Below, piece after piece: positions 42,392 to 52,049 of a stretch of DNA of 56,781 nucleotides (position 1 is the stretch's first letter; every line of letters starts with the position of its first letter). A program made the position numbers and the translations under genes. This DNA is from Candidatus Bathyarchaeota archaeon (GTDB lineage: Archaea > Thermoproteota > Bathyarchaeia > Bathyarchaeales > SOJC01): the NCBI GenBank assembly GCA_029882535.1, contig JAOUKM010000008.1, forward strand, positions 1 to 56,781, in the 5' to 3' direction. The notes beneath the pieces are model-generated. The model had not been told where the DNA came from, ran no database searches, and saw only the letters and a program-made list of their open reading frames with translations.

Positions 42392-42889
42392 ATGATAAAC
42401 TTCGAAGATCTTGGTGCTTGGGTTTCTCGAAACAGAAGGGATATTTTCATAGTGGTGGCATGGAGTTTAGTGATAGCTTGTGTCATAAGCGAGATTTTTT
42501 TGCTTAAATATGTAACGAGTGCAAGGCTTGGGCCTCAGAAAATAGCTTATACTTTGTATGATGCTCCTAGTGCTGGATTGTTGGAAATACTGATTCTTTT
42601 TGTGGTAAGCCTAGTGGTCCCTATGTTTATATCTAGTGTTGAAGCCTTGTTCTATAGTTCTGTGGTGTCACTTGCTTCGTCGTTTATTGGCGGGACTATT
42701 GTTATATCGTTTTATATTTGGTATGGTCTTGGTATGAATGTGTACTGGCAGTTTGAATGGGGTTGGGAATGGGCGGTTCATTTTGGAATATTGAACGTCT
42801 TTAGAATTGTGTTTCCAAACGTACTAGCACCTTGTTTGTTAGCTGTGGTGATTGGTTCTTTTCTTAGAAGTTGGATACGCGAATTCTAG
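42392..42889 (+). CDS. four-helix membrane protein of unknown function
   Basis: A 165-residue protein from ATG 42392 (MINFEDLGAWVSRNRRD); an earlier in-frame start at 42326 would add 22 residues. Four hydrophobic segments are visible (FIVVAWSLVIACVISEIF, LEILILFVVSLVVPMFISS, SFIGGTIVISFYIWYGL, FPNVLAPCLLAVVIGSF) with a basic end. No family was recognised. It lies between the divergent aor operon and the convergent surface-protein cluster. About 240 bp upstream have no gene I can support. Confidence 0.5.
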   Translation: MINFEDLGAWVSRNRRDIFIVVAWSLVIACVISEIFLLKYVTSARLGPQKIAYTLYDAPSAGLLEILILFVVSLVVPMFISSVEALFYSSVVSLASSFIGGTIVISFYIWYGLGMNVYWQFEWGWEWAVHFGILNVFRIVFPNVLAPCLLAVVIGSFLRSWIREF

Positions 42890-42955
42890 CTTCTTGGTAG
42901 CTTGGAAAGGCTGATTTTTCTTCTTTTCAAAAAAAGTGGGGGTGAGGTTGCATTT

Positions 42956-45379
42956 TTAGATGCTGAGTGGAACATTTTTGGTCTTTGTCGACTTCTTTTT
43001 GGCTAATGCAACGGCAATTGTAGCTGCTATGAGAGACAACACTAGAGCGGAAGATCCTGGAAATTCTGGTATAGTCACTTGTGCATTTTCCACGTCGTGT
43101 GGAAGAGGTATTGCGGAGTCGCTGTAGTGCCATGGGCAGAGTGCCCTGTCTTGATGTGGGAATCCTGCGACGCCGACTATAATCTCGTTGCAGTAGAACG
43201 GGTCATTTGGATCAACGCTGCATATGCACCCGATTTGATCGACTATGATGTCAGTGGCTATTTTGTCTATGATGTATGGTGCTGTTATGCTGTTCCGTGT
43301 GTTGTCTTCAAGTGTAATGATGTCGCCAACCGTGAGGTCGCCGCTAGTGTCTTCGTCTGACCAGCCTACGCAGTTGTGGGTTCTGAAGGGCCATGCGTAA
43401 GTCTCGGTCCAGTTGGTGTTAGTTGGGTCGCTTAAGGCTAGGAAGTCTGTGTATGTGCCGTCATACTCCACAATGTAAGGTGTTGGGTCGGGTACAGCGT
43501 TATAGTCGACTAGGATATCTGCGGGTACAGTGTAGTTTATCCAGTATTGAGTGCCTACAGGCCATGCTTCTGGGTTTTCTGTGATGTTGGCACCGAAGTC
43601 TAGTGCCCACCAGCCTTCGATTTCGTTTGGCCAGTCTCCCTCATACCAGTACTCGTTTGGTGGTCCTGTTTCGAATCCCAGGTTTCGCGCCCATCGCGAG
43701 GTTCCATTGTTGAAGTCTACCCAGATGCTTTGGAATCCGCTTGCCATATGCTCAATGCCTGGCCATCCTGCTGGTGTTCCGTTGATGCCTGCAATGTAGT
43801 ATTCGTTGATTACTTGCTCGTCGAGAGGTGTAAGCAGTTCTACATTGGGAGTGCCCGTATGCACGATGAAGTCCGTTCCTTCAACCAAGTCGTAGGGTGC
43901 GCTGAATGGCGGGGTCACATGGATAGAGTTCACAGAAGATACATCGTAGCTCAATGAGAAGTTGCCTGTCCAGTACGGGTTGCCGTCTTTGTCGTTGTAT
44001 GTACCCGTGTCAGCTACCACTGGCTTATCCCATACATCAGGTATACCGTCCACGACAGTGAATTCCTGAGTGAGCTGGAAGGGTTGTTGCGTCATTTCCA
44101 AGGTGCCGGCAAGGTCGTTCACCACGTATTCGTGCCAGAAATCGCTGGTTGTATCGTTTAGCATGATTTTGTCTCCTGCGCTTAGCTCTCCATCAAAATC
44201 GGCGTCTACCCAACGGGTCAGCTCAACATTTGTGCCATAGTCATCGGGGTTAACCATAGTCCAAAGCTCGCCTACAGGACTCGCGAGGTCAATCAACCCT
44301 GAATCAGCATCAGGTGTTGCTTGATGTATGAACAACGTTGGATTCTTCAAAGTTATGTCTACAGAGAGATCGGGGGGGCCTGCATAGGTTGCGTTGAACG
44401 TCACAGTGAATATGCGGAAAGTGCCTTCAGGTGGTGTGTGGTTGCTTGTATCTATGTCTGGTATTCCTAGAAAGGCAACATGCACTGTTCCTGCGGTGTT
44501 ATCGAAGTCTTCGACAAGTTTGATTATGCCGCCTGGCCAAAATGCTGTGAAGGTTCCATCTGGGTCGATGGTGACGTCAATGGCTTCCATGATTATGTAA
44601 GGAGCAGCTGAACGGCTGAAGTGCATCCATACGTCAAAGCCTCCGACATCCCAGAATGGGTCTAAATCTGTTTCGTCTTCTGCCATTACGTATACGTCTG
44701 AGGTGAATTGGGTGCCTGTCGGTGGCTGGGCAGTTTCGGGCATGATTTTCAGCATAGGTTTCGGTGGATACACGTAGGGTATTTTATGTAAAATGACAGT
44801 TCCATCGTAAACATCCCATCCTCCTGGGAGAGGATCGCCGGGTTTATCTGACAAAGCGGTGTATGTAAACCTAAAATCCATAACAGCATCTGGTTCATAA
44901 AGCTCCCATGGATGTTTTATTATCATGAATGTCATGTTGAAGGCTTTGCCCGTGCCGTCGAATGATGGCGCTGGATCCATACTGGCGTATGAAACCCAAT
45001 AAGTGCCCGCTACTTCGTCAACGTCATCTTTAACACTTATTCCAGGTTCCCATAGTACACCGTCTGGGTAGTCGTCAGCTGGGATTGTCATCGTGTGGCT
45101 TACATACGCTAGGTACTCAGTGTCCCATGCGAATTGGAGGTCGAGACCATAAAAATTTGTGACGTTTTCAATGTTTACGTCGATAGTGAATTCTTGGCCT
45201 GTAGCATTTGCGGGGCCAAACTCTAGAGTGGCAGGAACTACTCTGATAGCTGAATCTGCTGCATAAGTGGACGGGGCCTGCGCCAGTAACGTAATGATAG
45301 TGGCTGTTACAAGTGTGATTAAAATCAGCATGGTTTGCGAAGTTCTTCTGCTAATCAATTGACATGAATTCTTTCTCAA
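42956..45379 (-). CDS. secreted cohesin-like protein with PEF-type surface anchor
   Basis: An 807-residue surface protein. Residues 15-41 are a signal peptide. Two cohesin-like beta modules follow (about 43-195 and 207-365); the first has FYGLDLQFAWDTEYLAYVSH and VSYASMDPAPSFDGTGKAFN. Two calcium-type loops come next, DADFDGELSAGD and DEDTSGDLTVGD, each starting a repeat unit with W before it. The C-terminus IPEFPGSSALVLSLIAATIA plus a KKK tail is a PEF sorting signal for archaeosortase-type processing. The middle is shared with the protein at 48617. Many N-x-S/T sites suggest glycosylation. Function beyond surface display or binding is inferred. Confidence 0.85.
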   Translation of the reverse strand: MRKNSCQLISRRTSQTMLILITLVTATIITLLAQAPSTYAADSAIRVVPATLEFGPANATGQEFTIDVNIENVTNFYGLDLQFAWDTEYLAYVSHTMTIPADDYPDGVLWEPGISVKDDVDEVAGTYWVSYASMDPAPSFDGTGKAFNMTFMIIKHPWELYEPDAVMDFRFTYTALSDKPGDPLPGGWDVYDGTVILHKIPYVYPPKPMLKIMPETAQPPTGTQFTSDVYVMAEDETDLDPFWDVGGFDVWMHFSRSAAPYIIMEAIDVTIDPDGTFTAFWPGGIIKLVEDFDNTAGTVHVAFLGIPDIDTSNHTPPEGTFRIFTVTFNATYAGPPDLSVDITLKNPTLFIHQATPDADSGLIDLASPVGELWTMVNPDDYGTNVELTRWVDADFDGELSAGDKIMLNDTTSDFWHEYVVNDLAGTLEMTQQPFQLTQEFTVVDGIPDVWDKPVVADTGTYNDKDGNPYWTGNFSLSYDVSSVNSIHVTPPFSAPYDLVEGTDFIVHTGTPNVELLTPLDEQVINEYYIAGINGTPAGWPGIEHMASGFQSIWVDFNNGTSRWARNLGFETGPPNEYWYEGDWPNEIEGWWALDFGANITENPEAWPVGTQYWINYTVPADILVDYNAVPDPTPYIVEYDGTYTDFLALSDPTNTNWTETYAWPFRTHNCVGWSDEDTSGDLTVGDIITLEDNTRNSITAPYIIDKIATDIIVDQIGCICSVDPNDPFYCNEIIVGVAGFPHQDRALCPWHYSDSAIPLPHDVENAQVTIPEFPGSSALVLSLIAATIAVALAKKKSTKTKNVPLSI
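43083..44320. repeat. duplicated block, copy 1 (matches 49385-50590)
   Basis: Long near-identical runs shared with 49385-50590 at the nucleotide level, for example GCCGCTAGTGTCTTCGTCTG near 43340 and near 49620, with small insertions and silent changes between. Both copies are in the same orientation and code the same module. It indicates a fairly recent duplication or ongoing gene conversion. Confidence 0.8.
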
Positions 45380-45529
45380 ATCTTAGTCACCGTAGCTTTT
45401 AAGTATTTATAGATGTGTATTTGAATTTTGCTATGTTGCGATTAGTATGCACACTTGACTGAGATGTATTCTAAGAAAAAAAGTATTTTTTTAAAAAAAG
45501 GAAAGTGAGTTTTTGATGACTGCTAGCTG

Positions 45530-47440
45530 TTAGGGGCAGGTTTGTCCGTAGCGCGACGCGATTGTTACAAGGTCATATATCTCGATGATGCCCCATATAG
45601 GCGCCAAATCTACTTCTGGATTCCAGTTGGGATCTCCTTCTCGAGACCCGTAAGCTCCACAGGCTGCGGTAAGATCGTAGATGTCAATTATTCCGTCGCC
45701 ATTTACGTCGCCTATCATCTTGATTTTAACGAAGCCATCGGTGTAAATGTTGTTTTCGATGTTGATCTCGTATGGCACTTGCCAAGCTTCCGCTTTTATT
45801 GTGTAGTTATTGCAGGGTTGTAGGCCAGTTGTGTTCCAAGTGAAGGTCAATGTTGTGTTCCGATGTGGTGCCAGATTAAAAACAGTCTGTGTTCCAATCT
45901 CGTTGCTGTCATAGTATGCTGTCACGTTAAAGGTTTCTATCATATCTCCTAAGTTTGCGGCGACTACTGTGACGTTTACTAGACGACCAGGGTATGTTGC
46001 GTTGCGTGATGTTCTAACGTCGACTATTGCCACATCTCTTATGAGTGTGCAGAAGAAGCCATCTCCAACTTCATGTGACATCGCTCCGCCATATTGATTA
46101 ATGATTTTTGTGTTGTGTAAGTCAAGTTCTGTGCTTCCATAAGTTTGAACTTGGAAATAGATTGTTGCAATCGTGGTTGGAATAAGAATGGTTTTCGGAG
46201 TTGCCGGAGAATGATATGTAACATTGATCCATATATTCCCAGCCTCATCATTTATAGACATCTTTAAGATGAAGTTTGTATCATTGTCTGGTGGAATGGT
46301 AATTGCTCCTAGGCAAGTTATGATGTCGGTGTCGTAGGCTAAGCTGAGGTCATAACCGTAGAAGTCAATAGCGTTCTCCACTTTTATATCGATGTGGAAT
46401 TGGTCGCCTGGTTTTAGAGTTGGATCAATGATTGTCGGGGGGTCGACATATAGCTTTGTTACTAAGATGTTGTTGAAGTATCCGTCTCCTGGGTCTTCGT
46501 ATGGAACTGTTCCATTCCACGTGTCTATGAGGGTAATGTTGTGCAGGTTGAGTATGGTTCCGCCGACTTCCGTTACGTGGAAAGTGATTGATGATATTAT
46601 TAGGCTGCCGCTGACGGGGGTTGATGCGGTTGCGGCAACTCGGATTTGCCCTTCGGGTTCTGTTATTTGTATTTCGGTTGGAGGTGAGAATGGTGGGTTT
46701 ACAGTGACATTGACTGTGTCTAGTATTGTGGTGTTGTAGCTCAGCTGGAATTCGAAGCTTTCTAGTTCTACGATTTCTTCAAGGTTTATATCGATGGTGA
46801 AGTTTTTGCAGGGTTCTAGCGTTGAGTCAACGATTTTTTCTGGGTTGACGTATATTCTAGCCTCTGATGGAGCGTAATTGCTGAAGTACCCGTTCTGTTT
46901 ATTGTGGTTAATTGGATCTCCGGGCTTGTCGGAAAGGTAAGTTAGGTACGCTTCTAGGAGGCATGTGCCTATTCCGATTACTTTGAATGTCATGTTGAAG
47001 ACTTTGCCCGTGCCGTCGAACACTGGTGCTGGGTCCATAGACGCGTATGCGACCCAGTATGTTCCTGCAGTTGCGTTTACTTCGTCCTTTATTTTTATTC
47101 CTGGTTCCCATAGGATACCGCTTGGGTAGTCGTCAGCTGGGATTGTCATTGTGTGGCTTACGTATTCTAGAATTGCGGGGTCCCATCCGAATTGGAGGTC
47201 TATTCCGTAGAAGTTGGTGATATTGGCGATTATGACGTCTATGGTGAAGGTTTCTGAGATGGATAAGCCTGTGATAGATGGGGGGTCCACATAGACTAGG
47301 GGTGTTTCTTGTGAGAATGAGCTGTCAATGTTAAGCGCAGAAGTTACGGTTAGTATTAGTACGGCGAGAAGTATACCGTATATTCTTTTTGTTTTTAACA
47401 TATTCTCCTCTCTCTCTAGTCTATAGAAGTTGTCTAACAC
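45530..47440 (-). CDS. secreted protein with three cohesin-like modules and a C-terminal dockerin
   Basis: A 636-residue protein. The signal segment lies at about residues 14-40. Three cohesin-like modules follow (about 45-185, 188-320, 325-465); the first has FYGIDLQFGWDPAILEYVSH and VAYASMDPAPVFDGTGKVF. A CARDB-like beta domain is at about 470-560 (VNVTVVAANLGDMIETFNVT). The last 65 residues are a dockerin-like pair: DVNGDGIIDIYDLT then DLAPIWGIIEIYDLV, the second loop partly degraded. A protein that holds both receptor and docking modules could link into chains. No catalytic domain is seen. An internal start at the LKTKRIYG Met would shorten the lead. Confidence 0.85.
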   Translation of the reverse strand: MLDNFYRLEREENMLKTKRIYGILLAVLILTVTSALNIDSSFSQETPLVYVDPPSITGLSISETFTIDVIIANITNFYGIDLQFGWDPAILEYVSHTMTIPADDYPSGILWEPGIKIKDEVNATAGTYWVAYASMDPAPVFDGTGKVFNMTFKVIGIGTCLLEAYLTYLSDKPGDPINHNKQNGYFSNYAPSEARIYVNPEKIVDSTLEPCKNFTIDINLEEIVELESFEFQLSYNTTILDTVNVTVNPPFSPPTEIQITEPEGQIRVAATASTPVSGSLIISSITFHVTEVGGTILNLHNITLIDTWNGTVPYEDPGDGYFNNILVTKLYVDPPTIIDPTLKPGDQFHIDIKVENAIDFYGYDLSLAYDTDIITCLGAITIPPDNDTNFILKMSINDEAGNIWINVTYHSPATPKTILIPTTIATIYFQVQTYGSTELDLHNTKIINQYGGAMSHEVGDGFFCTLIRDVAIVDVRTSRNATYPGRLVNVTVVAANLGDMIETFNVTAYYDSNEIGTQTVFNLAPHRNTTLTFTWNTTGLQPCNNYTIKAEAWQVPYEINIENNIYTDGFVKIKMIGDVNGDGIIDIYDLTAACGAYGSREGDPNWNPEVDLAPIWGIIEIYDLVTIASRYGQTCP

Positions 47441-47507
47441 GATTTAAAGATTCTGGAATCTTCTTCCACGTTTTATGTAGGATGGCAAAGGGAAGTAGTC
47501 ACCAAAA

Positions 47508-48500
47508 TTAGTACGTTGATCCGTAGATACCTGTTACTCTGACTAAGTCGTAGATGCCTATTTGTCCGTCAGGGTATAAGTCTATTTCTGGGTTCCATTT
47601 TGGACCGCTGCTTTTTGCTCCATAGATACCTGTTACTTTGACTACATCGTAGATTTCTATGATGTGGTTTAGATCGAAGTCCTCTGGAACTTGGTATTCA
47701 ACTGAGAATGTGGTGTTTTGGAGAGCTTTCCAGCCTTGGCTAAAGGCTCCGACATAAACGAAATGCGTGTCTGAGTATGGAGCTTCATGTGGCGGTATTC
47801 GGAATGTTAGTTCGTAGTTTCCAGTACTTTGGGTGGGAGGCGGGCTTTGACTTGCATGCTCTTCTATGGCAAAGTTTGCTGTTTTCTCTGGGCAGTATGG
47901 ATAGCCATTGTTTTTGGGCCAGTCTTCATAAGCGTTCGCAGTTGCCAACGCAGTTCCAGTGGATACCCAATCTTCGATCCACATGCTTGGCATGAAGAAA
48001 ATTTCTTGATTGCCGGGAATGGTAAGTTTCACCCATGCCATACCAATCGGAGTGAGGTCAATGTCAAAAATGTTGACTACTACTAAGACGGATTCATCAA
48101 GTGGAACGTTGTTTCTTACGGTTGCTTTGAAGTAAGCCCTGGCGTTTCTGGCGAAGTTGTCTTTAGGGTGGCCGCTCGCATTGCATGGTATGATTGAAAC
48201 GGTTTCAATTGTCAAAGGCATTGACGGGGTTGTGTTAGATGGTACAGTTCTGAGCACGATTGTTTGACTCATAGAATCTTCCACTTGTATCGCAACTAAG
48301 CCTTCTTCAACCTGTTGTCCTTCGTACGTCACGTTTCCGTAAACGTTGACAGCTTGTCTGTATCGATATGATGATTTGTCGGTTGTGACTGTGGCTTCTA
48401 AGGGTTCAAATGGTGAGATGCCTAATTTCGTGAACCACGCTAGGGTTATTAACGTTAAAAGGAAGATCACGCTTAAGCTTTTCATTACAGTGAGTTTCAT
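47508..48500 (-). CDS. secreted beta-sandwich protein with C-terminal dockerin
   Basis: A 330-residue protein with a signal segment at residues 7-27, an MG2/Ig-like module (TDKSSYRYRQAVNVYGNVTY), a second beta domain with the conserved-looking WVKLTIPGNQEIFFMPSMW, and a dockerin at about 270-330. The dockerin has two loops, DFDLNHIIEIYDVV and DLYPDGQIGIYDLV, each ending VTGIYG, and the PKWNPEIDL link. It is the simplest candidate to dock onto the neighbouring cohesin-like proteins. No enzyme domain was found. Confidence 0.8.
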   Translation of the reverse strand: MKLTVMKSLSVIFLLTLITLAWFTKLGISPFEPLEATVTTDKSSYRYRQAVNVYGNVTYEGQQVEEGLVAIQVEDSMSQTIVLRTVPSNTTPSMPLTIETVSIIPCNASGHPKDNFARNARAYFKATVRNNVPLDESVLVVVNIFDIDLTPIGMAWVKLTIPGNQEIFFMPSMWIEDWVSTGTALATANAYEDWPKNNGYPYCPEKTANFAIEEHASQSPPPTQSTGNYELTFRIPPHEAPYSDTHFVYVGAFSQGWKALQNTTFSVEYQVPEDFDLNHIIEIYDVVKVTGIYGAKSSGPKWNPEIDLYPDGQIGIYDLVRVTGIYGSTY

Positions 48501-48616
48501 CTTTCTCCCTTTTATTAAGGGTCAGAGAGGTTTATTAGCATTCTGGAATTGATGTTCATGTGTCTTTGCGGTGAAATAAAAAAGGGGGGAGAGAGTCAGT
48601 ATTTGGTTGGGCCTTT

Positions 48617-51600
48617 TTAAGGCGCCCATTCAGCTAGTATGCCGACTTCTGGTATAGGTTCGAACAGTGCGCAAAGCGCACAACCGCCTTCTTGCGGGAA
48701 GTCGCTTAGAGCTCCAACGAGTATCTTAGCTACGCCAGCGCGAGCGAATTTCTCCACGTGTACAGTGAGGATGACTTGGTCGTTGTTGTAGGTGCAGTAT
48801 TCTGCTCCTCCGATTACAACCCAAACGTAAGCGAAGGCGAATGGAACTCCAGTCTCGTCTACAATTGTGACGGTTATTAACACGTTGTAGTACTGCATTG
48901 CGTAACTTCCGAAGTCTACTGTTACTTTAATGTCTTCGCAGTGAGCGTACGTGTCTTTGTCAGTTGTAACGTCCCATAGGTTTACGAGGTAGTCGTACTT
49001 GAAGGGCATTATGTCTTCAACTACGAGGCAAGCGACGTCAACTGTTCCGACGATAGTCCATTCTCCGAAGTAGGATTCTGGGTTGTCACATGGCCAAGGT
49101 AGCCTTATGAATACCCATGCGTAGCCTGTTGAGTTTGTTCTGGCGTATTCTATAGCCCAAACGTTGTGTTGTGGATCTTTTATTTCGAAGGCAACGTCCT
49201 TGTTCTGCTCTGGCCAGAAGTTGTATGTTACGTAGGCGTAGAGGTAGAAGCCTTTCTGCGGCCAGTACATGTCGCTTGGCACATTTGGACCTTGTCCTCC
49301 GTATGGGGCTGGGTAGTCTGTAAAGATGTCAATCCATGCTCCTGGAGGCTTGAAGAACGATTCGAAGACTCCGTCTTTTACTACGTGTGGGAGGGGTACT
49401 GCAGAGTCGCTGTAGTGCCATGGACACCATCCTCTTTCAGGATGTGGGAACCCTGCGATGCCGACTATCGGTATAATTCCGTAGAACGGGTCGTCGGGGT
49501 TCGTGTCACATATCACGCCTATTTGGTCTACTATGACGTCAGTGCCCACATGGTCTACTAGGTATGGTGCTGTTATGCCGAAGTTGTCTGCAGTTGTGAT
49601 GATGTCGCCAACCGTAAGGTCGCCGCTAGTGTCTTCGTCTGACCAGCCTACGCAGTTGTGGGTTCTGAAGGGCCACTCGTAAACTTCGCTCCAGTTGGTG
49701 TTGGTTAGGTCGCCTAAGGCTAGGAAGTCTGTGTATGTGCCGTCATACTCAAAAACGTAAGGTGTTGGGTTGGGTACAGCGTTATAGTCGATTACGATCT
49801 CTGCGGGTACGGTGTAGTTTATCCAGTATTCGGTGCCTACAGGCCATGCTTCTGGGCTTGGGTAACCCCAGTCTAGTGCCCACCAGCCTTCAATTTCGTT
49901 TGGCCAGTCTCCCTCATACCAGTACTCGTTTGGTGGTCCTGTTTCGAATCCAAGGTTTCGCGCCCATCGCGCGGTTCCGTTGCCGAAGTCTACCCAGATG
50001 CTTTGGAATCCGCTTGCCATATGCGCAATGGCTGGCCATCCTGGTGGCATTCCGGTGACGCCTGCAATGTAGTATTCGTTGATTACTTGCTCGTCGAGAG
50101 GTGTAAGCAGTTCTATATTGGTAGTGCCAGCGTGTACGATGAAGTCCGTTCCTTCAACCAAGTAGTAGGGTGCGCTGAATGGCGGGGTCACATAGATAGA
50201 GTTCACAGAAGATACTTCAAAGCCCACTGAAATGTTGCCTGTCCAGTACGGGTTGCCGTCTTTGTCGTTGTATGTACCCGTGTCAGCTACGACTGGTGGG
50301 TCCCATACACTAGGTATACCGTCCACAACAGTGAATTCCTGAGAGAGCTGGAAGGGTAGCTGCGTCAACTTCAAGGTGCCAGCAAGGTCGTCCACCACGT
50401 ATTCGTGCCAGAAATCGCTAGTTGTATAGTCTAGCCTAATTTTGTCTCCTGCGCTTAGCTCATAATCAACATCGACGTCTACCCAAGAAGTCAGCTCAAC
50501 ATTTGTACCATAATCATCAGGGTTAACCATAGTCCACAGCTCGCTTACAGGACTACCAAGGTCGATTAGCCCTGAATCAGCGTCAATCATTGCCCGATGT
50601 GTGAAGGTGAGAGGATTCTTCAATTTTAGCTCAACTGCCGGTGGCGGGTACGTGTCTGACTCGTAAAGTGCATTGAATGTCACACTGAACACACGGAAGA
50701 CACCATAAGGCGCATCATGCCCTAAGACTTCGTCTGGAACTCCAAGGAAGACAACATGCACTGTTCCAGCAACGTTGTCGATTGACTTTTCAACCTCAAG
50801 TACTGGGGGCGAACTATAGAAGAAACTGCCAAAGTCTCCGTCAGGGTCGATATCTACATCAACTGCTTCCAAAAGCAACTGCGGAGGATTAGCACGCTTA
50901 AAGTTCATAACTATGTCAAAGCCAGCGACATCCCAGAACGGATCAAGATCGTGTTCTGTATCGTCGGTCGTGTTGATTCCCATAATGTACACGCTTACTT
51001 CGAAAGTGGTGCCCATCGGCAAACCTGAAACTTCAGGCGGATCTACCTTAAGGTAGGGCAGATTCGGATACTCGAAAGGCTTGGTTTTGATCACCACGAG
51101 TCCTGGGAATTCATCCCATGTTGGAAGGGGATCACCAGGTTTGTCAGACAGGCCAGTGTATGTAAAGGCTATATCGATGTTAGCATCTGGTTCAGGAACT
51201 GATGGTTGATATTTTATCCTGAACGTCATGTTGAAGACTGTGCCATCGCCGCTCCATTCGAGTGCTGGATCCATACACGCGTATGCAACCGCATAAGTGC
51301 CCGCTATTGGATCTACGTTATCCGTAACGAACATTCCTGGTTTGTGTAGCACGCCGCCGGGGAAATCTTCTACTGGAATAGTTGCTGTGTGGTCTAGATA
51401 TTCCAGATAGTAAGGATCCCATGAGATTTGTATGTCAAGACCGTAAAGCATCGGGTCGTTAATGTTTCTAATCCAGCATTCAATGGTGAACACTGTACCT
51501 ACACAAGGCGCAGGTCCAAACTCTAGATATGAAGGCTCGATTGAAACTGATGGGTCGACTTGCGAGTATGCCATCGGTATCGCAATCGCTAAGGCGCTAA

Positions 51601-51703
51601 AGGTAAGCATTGCAGCAAAAAGTATAGCTACTAGTCTCTTTACTTTAATGTTCATATTGTACTTTCTCCTTTCTCTTTCAGCAATAAAGAAAAAAGACTT
51701 CAT
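48617..51703 (-). CDS. large secreted cohesin-like protein, paralog of 42956 gene
   Basis: A 1028-residue protein. The signal segment (LVAILFAAMLTFSALAIAIP) is at about residues 25-46. Two cohesin-like modules follow (about 52-205 and 215-385, the first with YGLDIQISWDPYYLEYLDH). The central block of about 390 residues matches the protein at 42956 closely, including the calcium-type loops (DVDVDYELSAGD, DEDTSGDLTVGD). The last 240 residues differ: two beta-sandwich domains (TDKDTYAHCEDIKVTVDF) and no PEF anchor or membrane helix. It may thus be released or held by other proteins. The N-terminal start may be at a later Met near residue 17 (MNIKVKR). Confidence 0.85.
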   Translation of the reverse strand: MKSFFFIAERERRKYNMNIKVKRLVAILFAAMLTFSALAIAIPMAYSQVDPSVSIEPSYLEFGPAPCVGTVFTIECWIRNINDPMLYGLDIQISWDPYYLEYLDHTATIPVEDFPGGVLHKPGMFVTDNVDPIAGTYAVAYACMDPALEWSGDGTVFNMTFRIKYQPSVPEPDANIDIAFTYTGLSDKPGDPLPTWDEFPGLVVIKTKPFEYPNLPYLKVDPPEVSGLPMGTTFEVSVYIMGINTTDDTEHDLDPFWDVAGFDIVMNFKRANPPQLLLEAVDVDIDPDGDFGSFFYSSPPVLEVEKSIDNVAGTVHVVFLGVPDEVLGHDAPYGVFRVFSVTFNALYESDTYPPPAVELKLKNPLTFTHRAMIDADSGLIDLGSPVSELWTMVNPDDYGTNVELTSWVDVDVDYELSAGDKIRLDYTTSDFWHEYVVDDLAGTLKLTQLPFQLSQEFTVVDGIPSVWDPPVVADTGTYNDKDGNPYWTGNISVGFEVSSVNSIYVTPPFSAPYYLVEGTDFIVHAGTTNIELLTPLDEQVINEYYIAGVTGMPPGWPAIAHMASGFQSIWVDFGNGTARWARNLGFETGPPNEYWYEGDWPNEIEGWWALDWGYPSPEAWPVGTEYWINYTVPAEIVIDYNAVPNPTPYVFEYDGTYTDFLALGDLTNTNWSEVYEWPFRTHNCVGWSDEDTSGDLTVGDIITTADNFGITAPYLVDHVGTDVIVDQIGVICDTNPDDPFYGIIPIVGIAGFPHPERGWCPWHYSDSAVPLPHVVKDGVFESFFKPPGAWIDIFTDYPAPYGGQGPNVPSDMYWPQKGFYLYAYVTYNFWPEQNKDVAFEIKDPQHNVWAIEYARTNSTGYAWVFIRLPWPCDNPESYFGEWTIVGTVDVACLVVEDIMPFKYDYLVNLWDVTTDKDTYAHCEDIKVTVDFGSYAMQYYNVLITVTIVDETGVPFAFAYVWVVIGGAEYCTYNNDQVILTVHVEKFARAGVAKILVGALSDFPQEGGCALCALFEPIPEVGILAEWAP
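49385..50590. repeat. duplicated block, copy 2 (matches 43083-44320)
   Basis: Direct-orientation copy of the block at 43083-44320. It covers the two calcium-loop units and the segment between them. The copy differs by short in-frame changes, for example a shorter segment around the WWALD motif and a changed first EF-type loop, so both copies remain coding. Confidence 0.8.
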
Positions 51704-52049
51704 AGATTAAAAAGGTTTCTGGAGAAATGTTCTAGTTGCTTACAACGAGGTCAAAAAAGACCCATTACACGCCAAGTTAACAAATTCAAGACTTCCAACA
51801 TTAAGCCTCACACACCACACAATTCCAAATAAAGAAACAAACAGTAAGACTTCCCCTTTCTTTTGCATGCAATACAAGCTGTTTCATTTCTGCAAAGCCT
51901 AAAAACTAAAACAATCACCTTTCTAAGCCCACAATAGCCTAACTACTCAAGACGCACTTACACACATAAGTTAATCCTCAAGTAAAAAAGAGATAGCCTT
52001 AAAAACTAAAACTTAAATCAGTAAACTAAACAGTAGTAACCAAATATCG
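51704..52049. other. intergenic gap between divergent surface genes
   Basis: A 346-bp gap between two divergent secreted-protein genes. It is A/C-rich on the plus strand and has no open frame that looks coding. TAAAAACTAAAAC occurs twice, at 51900-51912 and 52000-52012, exactly 100 bp apart, and may belong to promoters. Nothing else is supported. Confidence 0.5.

Noticed and set aside
43083-50590. Duplicated block as a mobile element
   Set aside because: The copies are coding modules in frame inside larger genes, with no transposase, terminal inverted repeats or target duplications.
51900-52012. Two 13-base TAAAAACTAAAAC copies as a CRISPR-like or integrative repeat
   Set aside because: Only two short A-rich copies exactly 100 bp apart, with no further units and no cas genes.
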